Source: Paludibacteraceae bacterium (GTDB lineage: Bacteria; Bacteroidota; Bacteroidia; Bacteroidales; Paludibacteraceae). Taken from it: DNA of 42,641 nt. Positions 29,703-37,018 of the stretch are shown piece after piece (within the stretch, counting starts at the first letter, position 1; the number at the start of each line of letters is the position of its first letter). Below the pieces are notes generated by a model that saw only the letters and a program-made list of their open reading frames with translations, did no database searches and was not told where the DNA came from. Location: contig JAFZNG010000024.1 of NCBI GenBank assembly GCA_017551025.1, forward strand, positions 1 to 42,641. The letters are read 5' to 3'. Made by a program: the position numbers and the translations under genes.

Positions 29703-30119
29703 ATGAATCTGATTCTAATTTCAGCAGGCCTTGTGGGAGTCATAGCGCTGATAGCATCCGTGCTATTATTCTATATCTCCAAGGCGTTCCAAGTAGAGGA
29801 AGATCCGCGCATCGACCTGGTGCAAGCGGTCTTACCCGGAGCCAACTGCGGTGGATGCGGTTTTGCAGGTTGTCGTGCGTTTGCCGAAGCCTGCGTGAAA
29901 GCCGAGACACGCAACGGGCTGAGTTGTCCTGTAGGTGGTGAGCCCACGATGGACGAAGTAGAGAAAGTGCTTAAGCCGGCCGACGGCGAGGCAGACACGG
30001 GTACTGCCGCCGAGGGTGGTGAGAAGAAGGGATTTGATCCGGCCATCGCGGCTAAGATCAAAGCGTTACCGACGCCACGCGCCATCTTCCCGCAAGCGCT
30101 ACGTGCTATCAATTCTTAA
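29703..30119 (+). CDS. rnfB: RnfB, short form lacking the C-terminal ferredoxin domain
   Basis: The 138-residue protein has the RnfB N-terminal membrane helix (residues 3-24) and the first Fe-S domain with C49-x2-C52-x4-C57-x17-C75 (PGANCGGCGFAGC). RnfB normally continues with a domain carrying two CxxCxxCxxxCP clusters (E. coli RsxB is 192 residues; other RnfB proteins are longer). Here the sequence instead runs into an acidic Gly-rich linker and PTPRAIFPQALRAINS, then stops in a TTTTTAA heptamer array. Only 20 bp separate it from rnfC, so the missing domain is not nearby in another frame. RnfB normally accepts electrons from ferredoxin, so this subunit should have altered or split function. 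Confidence 0.9.
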   Translation: MNLILISAGLVGVIALIASVLLFYISKAFQVEEDPRIDLVQAVLPGANCGGCGFAGCRAFAEACVKAETRNGLSCPVGGEPTMDEVEKVLKPADGEADTGTAAEGGEKKGFDPAIAAKIKALPTPRAIFPQALRAINS

Positions 30120-30137
30120 TTTTTAATTTTTAATTTC
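30113..30137. repeat. Heptamer array, unit TTTTTAA, at the rnfB 3' end
   Basis: Three and a half tandem 7-bp units contain the rnfB stop codon and fill the spacer to rnfC. Confidence 0.85.
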
Positions 30138-30139
30138 GA

Positions 30140-31483
30140 ATGAAAACATTCCATATAGGTGGAGTTCATCCACAGGACAATAAGCAATTCTCTGCCCACC
30201 AGGCCATCACGGAGTGTCCGCTGCCCCAGCAGGCGATTATCCCGCTGGTACAGCATATCGGTGCACCGGCCCAGGCGGTAGTAGAAGTTGGTAAGAAAGT
30301 GAAGGTAGGCGATCTGCTGGCCAAGGCCGGTGGATTCGTGAGTGCGAATATCGCCTCGCCGGTAAGCGGTACGGTCAGCAAGATTGACGCCGCAACCGAT
30401 GCGTGGGGTGCGCCGATGCAGGTAATCGTGATCGACGTGGAGGGCGACGAGTGGCTCGAGAGTATCGACCGCAGCACGGAGCTGAAGAGCGAGTGCACCT
30501 TAGAGCCCAAGGAGATCGTGGACAAGATTGCCGCAGCCGGTATCGTAGGTCTGGGTGGTGCATGCTTCCCGACCCACGTGAAGTTGCTGCCCCCTCCGGG
30601 CAAGACGGCCGAGGTGCTGATCATCAACGGTGTAGAATGTGAGCCGTATCTGACCTGCGACCATCAGTTGATGCTGGAGCACGGCGAGGAGATCGTAGTA
30701 GGTATTCGTATTTTGATGCGTGCGTTGAATGTCAACCGTGCCATCATCGGTATTGAGAACAACAAGAAAGACGCTATCCTGCACATGTCGGAACTCGTAA
30801 AGGACGTTCCGGGTATCGAGGTGCAACCGCTCAAGCTGAAGTATCCGCAGGGCGGTGAGAAGCAACTCATCGACGCATGTATCCATCGTCAGGTACCGAG
30901 CGGCGCACTGCCTATCGAGGTAGGAGCCGTTGTTGACAATGTAGCGACGGTATATGCCGTATATGAGGCTGTACAGAAGAACAAACCGCTCGTGTCGCGC
31001 GTCATGACCGTAACGGGTAAGGACGTGAAGCACCCGGGCAACTACCTGGTTCGTTTCGGTACGCCGATCGACGAGGTGATTCAGTTGGCAGGTGGTGTAC
31101 CCGAGGGTACGGGTAAGATTATCGGCGGCGGTCCGATGATGGGTCGCGCGATGGATCATACCGAAGGCATGCCGGCCAACAAGCGCCTGTCGGGTCTGCT
31201 CTTCCTGCCCGAAGCAGAGAGCCAGCGCCCGGAGGAGGATCCTTGTATCCGTTGCGCCAAGTGCGTTGACGCATGTCCGATGGGACTAGAGCCGTATCTG
31301 CTCTCCAAACTGTTTGCGTATGAGAAATGGGACGAACTGGAGAAGCACGACGTAATGGACTGCATCGATTGCGGTTGCTGCGTCTTCACCTGTCCGTCGC
31401 ACCGTCGTCTGCTGGATAATATCCGCCCGGCCAAGGCCAAGGTGGGAGGTATCCTGCGTGAGCGTGCCGCCGCTAAAAAATAG
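30140..31483 (+). CDS. rnfC: Rnf complex subunit C
   Basis: The 447-residue protein has the RnfC barrel-sandwich N domain, an NADH/FMN-binding fold with GVVGLGGACFPTH-like sequence (IVGLGGACFPTHVK), a SLBB region and two [4Fe-4S] motifs, CIRCAKCVDACP (from C369) and CIDCGCCVFTCP (from C408). RnfC is the peripheral subunit that exchanges electrons with NAD(H). It is full length, unlike RnfB upstream. A TTGAAAG heptamer array begins right at its stop codon. Confidence 0.96.
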   Translation: MKTFHIGGVHPQDNKQFSAHQAITECPLPQQAIIPLVQHIGAPAQAVVEVGKKVKVGDLLAKAGGFVSANIASPVSGTVSKIDAATDAWGAPMQVIVIDVEGDEWLESIDRSTELKSECTLEPKEIVDKIAAAGIVGLGGACFPTHVKLLPPPGKTAEVLIINGVECEPYLTCDHQLMLEHGEEIVVGIRILMRALNVNRAIIGIENNKKDAILHMSELVKDVPGIEVQPLKLKYPQGGEKQLIDACIHRQVPSGALPIEVGAVVDNVATVYAVYEAVQKNKPLVSRVMTVTGKDVKHPGNYLVRFGTPIDEVIQLAGGVPEGTGKIIGGGPMMGRAMDHTEGMPANKRLSGLLFLPEAESQRPEEDPCIRCAKCVDACPMGLEPYLLSKLFAYEKWDELEKHDVMDCIDCGCCVFTCPSHRRLLDNIRPAKAKVGGILRERAAAKK

Positions 31484-31543
31484 TTGAGAGTTGAAAGTTT
31501 AGAGTTGATAGAAGTTCTAAAGTTTATAGTTGAAAGTTAAAAT
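31484..31543. repeat. Heptamer array, unit TTGAAAG
   Basis: About eight tandem 7-bp units (TTGAAAG, TTGAGAG, TTTAGAG, TTGATAG and relatives, one slightly longer) fill the rnfC-rnfD spacer. TTGAAAG also occurs in the arrays at 36991-37018 and 38127-38158. Confidence 0.85.
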
Positions 31544-31552
31544 TCATTAGAT

Positions 31553-32539
31553 ATGGAAAAATTAATTGTTGCTCCGGCTCCTCACGCGCATAGCGGTGAC
31601 AGTGTTCGCCGGAACATGCTTTTGGTCATCGCGGCCTTGATTCCCGCCTACGCCGTTTCGGTGGTAGAGTTCGGTTGGGGCGCCCTGCTGACGATGGCTA
31701 TCAGCGTTGCCGCTTGTGTAGGTAGTGAGTGGTTGATCACCAAGTACCTGCTCAAGCAAAAGCCGACTATCTGTGATCTCTCGGCTGTGCTCACCGGTAT
31801 GCTTTTAGCATTCAACGTACCGAGCAATCTCGACTGGTGGATACTGGTCATCGGTGCGGTATTCGCAATCGGTGTCGGTAAGATGACCTTCGGCGGTCTG
31901 GGTCAGAACCCGTTCAACCCCGCCCTCGTAGGTCGTGTATTCCTGCTTATTTCGTTCCCTGCCCAGATGACAACCTGGCCGGTGGCTAAAGGTTTTGCTA
32001 CGGCGTATGTAGATGCCGAGACGGGTGCTACGCCGCTGGCTATCCTGAAGTCGGGTCTGAAGGGTTATGATCCGCAGTGGATGGACAAGTTGCCCGATCT
32101 CTGGGACGCCTTTATCGGTCAGATGGGCGGTTCGCTGGGTGAAGTCAGTGCACTGGCCCTATTGCTGGGCGGTCTGTTCCTGATCTGCACACGCGTCATC
32201 ACGTGGCATATCCCGGTTTCGATCCTCTGTACGGTAGCTATCTTCTCGCTCTGCGCAGCACCGGAAGGTATGGCTCCCTGTACGTTTATGGGTTACGAGC
32301 TGTTGACGGGTGGTCTGATGCTGGGTGCCTTCTTCATGGCAACCGACTATGTGACCAGTCCGATGTCGGCTTGGGGTAAAATAATTTTCGGTATCGGTAT
32401 CGGACTCATCATGATGGTGATTCGTACCTGGGGTGCTTATCCCGAGGGTATGTCGTTTGCTATCCTGATGATGAACGCCACCGTACCTTTGTTGAATCGT
32501 ATTCGTCCGCGTCATTTCGGCGAGAAAAAGAAAGCATAA
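31553..32539 (+). CDS. rnfD: Rnf complex subunit D
   Basis: The 328-residue membrane protein has about nine hydrophobic helices, the RnfD/NqrB motif GGLGQNPFNPALVGR and a flavinylation motif DAETGAT with acceptor Thr160, where ApbE-type transferases attach FMN. It forms part of the ion-translocating core. It ends 13 bp before rnfG. Confidence 0.96.
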   Translation: MEKLIVAPAPHAHSGDSVRRNMLLVIAALIPAYAVSVVEFGWGALLTMAISVAACVGSEWLITKYLLKQKPTICDLSAVLTGMLLAFNVPSNLDWWILVIGAVFAIGVGKMTFGGLGQNPFNPALVGRVFLLISFPAQMTTWPVAKGFATAYVDAETGATPLAILKSGLKGYDPQWMDKLPDLWDAFIGQMGGSLGEVSALALLLGGLFLICTRVITWHIPVSILCTVAIFSLCAAPEGMAPCTFMGYELLTGGLMLGAFFMATDYVTSPMSAWGKIIFGIGIGLIMMVIRTWGAYPEGMSFAILMMNATVPLLNRIRPRHFGEKKKA

Positions 32540-32552
32540 GGAGGACTGAATT

Positions 32553-33308
32553 ATGGCAAAATTAGAAAGTAGTTTTCGGAATATGGTGCTGAGTCTGGTA
32601 AGCATCTCCGTCGTAGCCGCAGTGGCATTGGCGGGTGTATTTCTGCTGACCAGTTCGCGCATCGAGAGCGAGAAACAGAAAAAGCAGCAACAGGCCATCA
32701 TGGACGTGCTGCCCCAGAAGGGTGCGGGTGCTGAGATTGCCGCACCGGAGCAAGTAGGCGAAGTCACGATCTACCGTGCCACGAAAGACGGTAAGGAGAT
32801 TGGCGCTGCCGTAGAGGTGAGTGAGATGGGCTTCGGCGGATTGCAGAAGATCATGGTAGGTTTTGACCCCGAGGGCAAGATCATCGACTATGCGATTCTC
32901 GACCAGCAGGAGACACCGGGCCTGGGAGATCATATCGTAGACTGGTTTAAGAATGCCGACAAGCCCGGCCAGAACATCATCGGTCGCAAAGCTGGTGAGT
33001 TCAAGGTATCGAAGGACGGCGGTGACGTAGATGCTATTACGGCCGCTACGATCTCGAGCAAGGCCTTCCTGCGTGCAATCAACAAGGCATACAAGGCCTA
33101 TATGGGTGATGCGGACGCACATAGCGGTGCCAGCAAGCAACAACATGCCGAGCCCGCTGAGGCAGAAGAGCACCACTGCCAGGGCCATCACGGCGAAGGT
33201 CACCAGTGCTCAGGTCATTGCCAGCACGGCGAGGGCCATAAGTGCCAGGGCCATTGCTCGCATCATGCACAAGAGAACCAATCCGGAAAGGAGGCCGACC
33301 ATGAGTAA
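32553..33308 (+). CDS. rnfG: Rnf complex subunit G with an unusual His/Cys-rich tail
   Basis: The 251-residue protein has one N-terminal membrane helix (VSISVVAAVALAGVFLL), the FMN-binding domain and the flavinylation motif DAITAAT with acceptor Thr166. Known RnfG proteins end soon after this domain. Here about 65 further residues follow, containing HHCQGHHGEGHQCSGHC and a second GEGHKCQGHC unit: 11 His and 5 Cys within about 35 residues (206-240). There is no CxxCH, so it is not a c-type heme site. Metal binding or redox buffering is plausible. The stop overlaps the rnfE start by 8 bp. Confidence 0.95.
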   Translation: MAKLESSFRNMVLSLVSISVVAAVALAGVFLLTSSRIESEKQKKQQQAIMDVLPQKGAGAEIAAPEQVGEVTIYRATKDGKEIGAAVEVSEMGFGGLQKIMVGFDPEGKIIDYAILDQQETPGLGDHIVDWFKNADKPGQNIIGRKAGEFKVSKDGGDVDAITAATISSKAFLRAINKAYKAYMGDADAHSGASKQQHAEPAEAEEHHCQGHHGEGHQCSGHCQHGEGHKCQGHCSHHAQENQSGKEADHE

Positions 33309-33888
33309 TAATCTGAAAACACTGACCAACGGTATTCTTCGCGAGAATCCTACCTTTGCCCTCGTGCTGGGTATGTGTCCTACGCTGGCTACGACGACCA
33401 GCGCTATGAACGGTATGTCAATGGGACTGGCTACGTTGTTTGTGCTGGTATGCTCCAATGTAGTGATATCTCTGCTGAAGAACCTGATCCCCGATAAGGT
33501 ACGTATCCCGGCTTTCATCGTAGTGATTGCTACGTTTGTAACGCTGGTGCAACTGCTGCTTCAAGCCTACGTACCGGTAGTATATGACAAACTCGGATTG
33601 TTTATCCCGCTGATTGTAGTGAACTGTATCGTGCTGGGTCGTGCCGAGGCGTTTGCGGCTAAGAACAGCGTAGGTCTGTCGGCACTCGACGGTCTGGGTA
33701 TGGGTCTGGGCTTCACGCTCTCGCTGACCGTGATCGGTATGATTCGCGAACTGCTGGGAACGGGTGCCGTATTCGGACTGCATATCTACAACGATCATTA
33801 TGCATCGCTGATCTTTGTGCTGGCTCCGGGTGCCTTTATCGCACTGGCTTATCTGATGGCAATTATGAACAAGATTGTCAAAAAGTAA
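33301..33888 (+). CDS. rnfE: Rnf complex subunit E
   Basis: The start is ATG 33301 (MSNNLKTLTNGILRENPTF); a longer upstream frame is a shadow of rnfG. The 195-residue membrane protein has six helices and the RnfE/NqrD signature GMCPTLATTTSAMNG, which helps coordinate the membrane Fe-S centre shared with RnfA. The 8-bp overlap with rnfG indicates translational coupling. Confidence 0.96.
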   Translation: MSNNLKTLTNGILRENPTFALVLGMCPTLATTTSAMNGMSMGLATLFVLVCSNVVISLLKNLIPDKVRIPAFIVVIATFVTLVQLLLQAYVPVVYDKLGLFIPLIVVNCIVLGRAEAFAAKNSVGLSALDGLGMGLGFTLSLTVIGMIRELLGTGAVFGLHIYNDHYASLIFVLAPGAFIALAYLMAIMNKIVKK

Positions 33889-33919
33889 TTCGTAATTTTT
33901 AATTTTTAATTTTTAATTG
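33889..33919. repeat. Heptamer array, unit TTTTTAA
   Basis: Four tandem 7-bp units, starting with TTCGTAA one base after the rnfE stop, fill the rnfE-rnfA spacer. Confidence 0.85.
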
Positions 33920-33924
33920 AAATT

Positions 33925-34533
33925 ATGGAATATTTCCTTATATTTATCGCTGCGATATTCGTTAATAATATCGTGCTGAGCCAGTTCCTGGGTATCTGTC
34001 CGTTTTTGGGCGTAAGTAAGAAGATCGATACCGCACTGGGTATGTCGGCCGCTGTGACCTTCGTACTGGTGCTGGCAACGGTAGTGACCTATTTACTCCA
34101 GAAACTGCTTATCCTCTGGCATGTCGAGTTCCTGCAGACTATTTTGTTTATCCTCGTCATCGCCGCCCTGGTGCAGATGATTGAGATTGTGCTCAAGAAG
34201 ATCAGTCCGTCGCTGTATCAAGCACTGGGTGTGTTCCTGCCGCTGATCACGACCAACTGCTGTATCCTGGGTGTAGCTATCATCGTAGCCGACCCCGCAC
34301 AGTTGCTGCAGAAGTTGCCGGGTGATGCGCTCCAGGCTAACCTGCTGACCGGAACGCTCTTCGCCTTTGCTACGGCTATCGGTTTTGCACTGGCATTGGT
34401 GCTCTTTGCGGGTATCCGCGAGCAACTGTCGATGTCGCGCGTGCCGAAAGCTATGGAAGGCACCCCTATCGCACTGCTCACCGCCGGCCTGTTGGCCATG
34501 GCCTTCATGGGCTTTAGCGGCGTTGTAGGATAA
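33925..34533 (+). CDS. rnfA: Rnf complex subunit A
   Basis: The 202-residue membrane protein has six helices and the RnfA/NqrE signature NNIVLSQFLGICPFLGVS with the Cys that ligates the membrane Fe-S centre, plus LITTNCCILGVA in the mirrored half. It is the last gene of the rnf operon (order B-C-D-G-E-A), followed by a GC-rich hairpin. Confidence 0.96.
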   Translation: MEYFLIFIAAIFVNNIVLSQFLGICPFLGVSKKIDTALGMSAAVTFVLVLATVVTYLLQKLLILWHVEFLQTILFILVIAALVQMIEIVLKKISPSLYQALGVFLPLITTNCCILGVAIIVADPAQLLQKLPGDALQANLLTGTLFAFATAIGFALALVLFAGIREQLSMSRVPKAMEGTPIALLTAGLLAMAFMGFSGVVG

Positions 34534-34544
34534 TACATTAGATA

Positions 34545-34578
34545 AAGAATGCGCGCGTACACCTACGCGCGCATTCTT
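34545..34578 (+). terminator. GC-rich hairpin after rnfA
   Basis: A perfect stem of about 14 bp (AAGAATGCGCGCGT with its complement) surrounds the 6-nt loop ACACCT. Only a weak U-tail (TTAT) follows, so it may act as a partial terminator or 3' stabiliser. Confidence 0.75.
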
Positions 34579-34580
34579 AT

Positions 34581-34622
34581 ACACCCTACACCATACACTA
34601 TACACTAAACACTAATACTATG
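34581..34622. repeat. Heptamer array, unit ACACTAT, before patB
   Basis: Six 7-bp units (ACACCCT, ACACCAT, ACACTAT, ACACTAA and relatives) end in TACTATG, which contains the patB start codon. The first three units recur exactly after patB at 35836-35856. Confidence 0.9.
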
Positions 34623-35789
34623 CTAGAATACATCAATCGTCGAGGTTCCGACTGCTATAAGTGGGACTCGGAGTGTGCTGAGGGCTGTCTGCCCCTTTGG
34701 ATTGCCGATATGGATTTTCGTGCGGCCTTGCCGATACGCCGCGCCATGCAGAGTAGACTGGACCATGGCGTGTTCGGTTACTCGATTGTACCGCAACAGA
34801 ACTACGATGCGGTGAGCAATTGGTTCGCCCGTCGTCACGGTTGGCACGGCATTAGTCGTGATAACCTACTCTACGCTACGGCCGTTGTGCCCGCCATCTC
34901 GGCTATCTTCCGTGCGCTGGAGATTCGGAAGAATGAGCGTACCGGTCATACTTGTTCACGCCTGCGTGTCCTGACGTTTACGCCCGGGTACAACTGTTTC
35001 TTCTCGTGCATCGAGAATATGGGCTGCCAACTGGTGGCATCGCCGCTCGTGCTGCGCGACAACCGTTTTGAGATCAACTGGGAGCAACTGGAGACGCTGG
35101 CCGGTGAGGCGGATGTCTTCCTGCTCTGCAACCCTCACAACCCGACGGGTCGCGTTTGGTCACGCGAGGAACTGGAGCGGTTGGCGGACATTATGCGTCG
35201 TCACGGACTCTATGTGATCTCCGACGAGATCCATTGCGAATTTGCCTTCCCGGGACATACCTATACGCCATTTGCCACGATTGCGCGTGACGACACCGAT
35301 TTCTGTGTCTGCACCTCAGCCAGCAAGGCCTTTAATATCGCCGGCCTCTTGTGCGCAAATATCTTCGTACCGAATGCCGAACTGCATCAGCAGATCAACC
35401 ATGCCTTGGAGGTACACGAGGTCAACGGACTGAATCCTTTTGGCCTGGTGGCACAGGTAGCGGCATATAACGAATCGGAGGAGTGGCTTGACGAATTGAA
35501 CGCGTATGTCTATGATAATTTCTGCTACCTACGCGATTATATCGAGTCGCAACTGCCGATGCTGCGTATCCACGTGACCGAAGGTACCTACCTGGGCTGG
35601 GTAGATGTATCAGCACTGGGCATGTCGGCGGAGGAGTTCTGCCGCGACCTGGCAAAGAAGACGCACGTGCTGTTCAATCCTTCGGAGATGTACGAAGCAG
35701 AAGGGTATATCCGCATCAACCTCGCCACCTCGCGCGAGGTACTGGCCGAAGCTCTCGCCCGCATCAAGGATTACATCGCCGCTCGCTAA
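34620..35789 (+). CDS. PatB/MalY-type PLP-dependent aminotransferase or C-S lyase
   Basis: The 389-residue fold-type I PLP enzyme has LPLWIADMDF near the N terminus and FGYSI, both typical of the MalY/PatB family, the NPHNPTGRVW loop, SDEIHCEF with the cofactor-binding Asp, and the Schiff-base Lys236 in TSASKAFNIAGL. Family members cleave cystathionine or cysteine conjugates to give homocysteine, pyruvate and ammonia. The gene is flanked by a hairpin and heptamer array upstream and a terminator and the same array downstream; no consensus promoter was found, so it may depend on read-through from rnf. Confidence 0.9.
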   Translation: MLEYINRRGSDCYKWDSECAEGCLPLWIADMDFRAALPIRRAMQSRLDHGVFGYSIVPQQNYDAVSNWFARRHGWHGISRDNLLYATAVVPAISAIFRALEIRKNERTGHTCSRLRVLTFTPGYNCFFSCIENMGCQLVASPLVLRDNRFEINWEQLETLAGEADVFLLCNPHNPTGRVWSREELERLADIMRRHGLYVISDEIHCEFAFPGHTYTPFATIARDDTDFCVCTSASKAFNIAGLLCANIFVPNAELHQQINHALEVHEVNGLNPFGLVAQVAAYNESEEWLDELNAYVYDNFCYLRDYIESQLPMLRIHVTEGTYLGWVDVSALGMSAEEFCRDLAKKTHVLFNPSEMYEAEGYIRINLATSREVLAEALARIKDYIAAR

Positions 35790-35800
35790 AGACCGGATAC

Positions 35801-35835
35801 AAAAAGTGCCCCACACAACGTGAGGCACTTTTTTT
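35801..35835 (+). terminator. Terminator after patB
   Basis: AAAAAGTGCC (35801-35810) pairs with GGCACTTTTT (35824-35833), with CAC/GTG inside and a 5-nt loop, followed by a run of seven Ts. Confidence 0.85.
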
Positions 35836-35856
35836 ACACCCTACACCATACACTAT
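35836..35856. repeat. Second copy of the ACACTAT heptamer array
   Basis: 21 bp identical to 34581-34601 lie directly after the patB terminator, so patB is bracketed by the same three-unit array in the same orientation. Confidence 0.85.
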
Positions 35857-35878
35857 TTTTATGATTTTTCATAAAAAT
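35855..35878. promoter_or_regulatory. Palindrome just upstream of the thiL promoter
   Basis: ATTTTTATGA (35855-35864) and TCATAAAAAT (35869-35878) are perfect inverted repeats separated by TTTT, ending 1 bp before the -33 TTG. The position suits an activator or repressor site. There is no evidence of a TPP riboswitch. Confidence 0.45.
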
Positions 35879-35879
35879 C

Positions 35880-35910
35880 TTGTGTATGTCGATTTTTTTT
35901 TGTACCTTTG
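35880..35910 (+). promoter_or_regulatory. Promoter of the thiL-ispH gene cluster
   Basis: TTG (35880-35882), a 20-bp spacer and TACCTTTG (35903-35910) match the consensus, 20 bp before the thiL ATG. No further consensus promoter was found before ispH. Confidence 0.8.
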
Positions 35911-35930
35911 CGGCCTAAATTAGGAATAGT

Positions 35931-37001
35931 ATGCAACGAACAGAGATTTCGACAATGGGAGAATTCGGGTTGATACACCACCTGACCAAGGATCTGAAGC
36001 CGCAGCAACCCTCTACCATCCGAGGCGTAGGCGACGACTGCGCCGTGATGGATTTTAGTGAGGGGACACCGGTTACGGGTGACGGGTTACGGGTACTGAT
36101 GACCAGCGACATGTTGCTGGAGGGTATCCATTTCAACCTGGAATACGTACCCCTGAAGCACCTCGGCTACAAGGCTGCGGTGGTGAATTTCTCCGATATA
36201 TACGCTATGAACGGTACACCTACCCAGATCACCGTCTCGCTCGGCGTGAGCAAACGTTTCTCGGTAGAAGACTTGGAAGCACTATACAGCGGCATCCGAC
36301 TGGCCTGCGAGCGCTACGGCGTAGACCTGGTAGGCGGCGACACCTGCTCGAGCATGACCGGACTGACCATCGCCATCACTTGTCTGGGTACCGCCAAAGC
36401 GGAAGATATCGTCTATCGCAACGGGGCAAAACAGAACGATCTGATATGCGTCACCGGCAACCTCGGCACCGCCTATATGGGACTGCAGCTGCTCGAGCGT
36501 GAGCGATTAGCGGTGATGGGTGACGGCTCACGCGTGACGGCACAGCCCGACTTCGAGGGCAAGGAATACCTGCTGGAACGCCAACTCAAGCCCGAGGCAC
36601 GACGCGACATCATCCTCAAGCTCCGCGAAGCAGGCATCCGTCCGACAGCCATGATGGATATCAGCGACGGCCTATCGTCGGAACTGATGCATATATGCCG
36701 CCAATCGGGCGTAGGATGTGCCGTATACGAAGACAAACTGCCTATCGACTACCAGGCCGTCGTGCTCGCCGAGGAGATGAACCTGAATATCGTCACCTGT
36801 GCACTCAACGGCGGAGAAGACTACGAACTGCTCTTCACCTGCTCGCTCGACGACTATGAGAAACTCGTACCGATCGACGACATCTACCTCATCGGACATA
36901 TCACCAAACCCGAATTGGGCACACTGCTCGTCGGACGCAACGGCGAAGAGATTCCACTGAAAGCACAAGGGTTTAATGCCTTCCAAGAAAGTGAAAAATG
37001 A
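35931..37001 (+). CDS. thiL: Thiamine-monophosphate kinase
   Basis: The 356-residue protein has the ThiL/PurM-like motifs GVGDDCAV (about residues 32-39), TSDMLLEGIHF, the Bacteroidetes-typical VNFSDIYAMNGTP, and GGDTCSS for ATP-Mg binding. It phosphorylates thiamine phosphate to thiamine diphosphate. Residues about 47-56 (PVTGDGLRV), between GDDCAVMDF and TSDML, are encoded by a GTTACGG heptamer array and appear as an insertion in a loop that is shorter in other ThiL proteins as I recall them. The stop codon lies in another heptamer array shared with the next gene's start. Confidence 0.94.
   Translation: MQRTEISTMGEFGLIHHLTKDLKPQQPSTIRGVGDDCAVMDFSEGTPVTGDGLRVLMTSDMLLEGIHFNLEYVPLKHLGYKAAVVNFSDIYAMNGTPTQITVSLGVSKRFSVEDLEALYSGIRLACERYGVDLVGGDTCSSMTGLTIAITCLGTAKAEDIVYRNGAKQNDLICVTGNLGTAYMGLQLLERERLAVMGDGSRVTAQPDFEGKEYLLERQLKPEARRDIILKLREAGIRPTAMMDISDGLSSELMHICRQSGVGCAVYEDKLPIDYQAVVLAEEMNLNIVTCALNGGEDYELLFTCSLDDYEKLVPIDDIYLIGHITKPELGTLLVGRNGEEIPLKAQGFNAFQESEK
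36071..36093 (+). repeat. Heptamer array inside thiL, unit GTTACGG
   Basis: Three tandem GTTACGG-type units (the middle one GTGACGG) lie in frame within thiL and are free of stop codons. The same unit forms the array at 1789-1822 in an unrelated gene. Confidence 0.8.
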
Positions 37002-37018
37002 AAATTGAAAGGTGAAAC
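36991..37018. repeat. Heptamer array spanning thiL stop and GT start, unit NTGAAAN
   Basis: Four tandem 7-bp units (GTGAAAA, ATGAAAA, TTGAAAG, GTGAAAC) contain the thiL TGA stop (36999-37001) and the GTG start of the glycosyltransferase (37012). Each unit carries a potential start codon overlapping TGA. Confidence 0.85.

Noticed and set aside
29703-30160. rnfB truncated by a simple frameshift with the ferredoxin domain in another frame
   Set aside because: Only 20 bp lie between the rnfB stop and the rnfC start, so there is no room for the missing domain.
33169-33270. Possible c-type heme motifs in the RnfG tail
   Set aside because: The pattern is CxGHC, not CxxCH, so covalent heme attachment is not expected.
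35857-35930. TPP riboswitch upstream of thiL
   Set aside because: The leader after the promoter is only about 15 nt long; there is no room for a thi-box.
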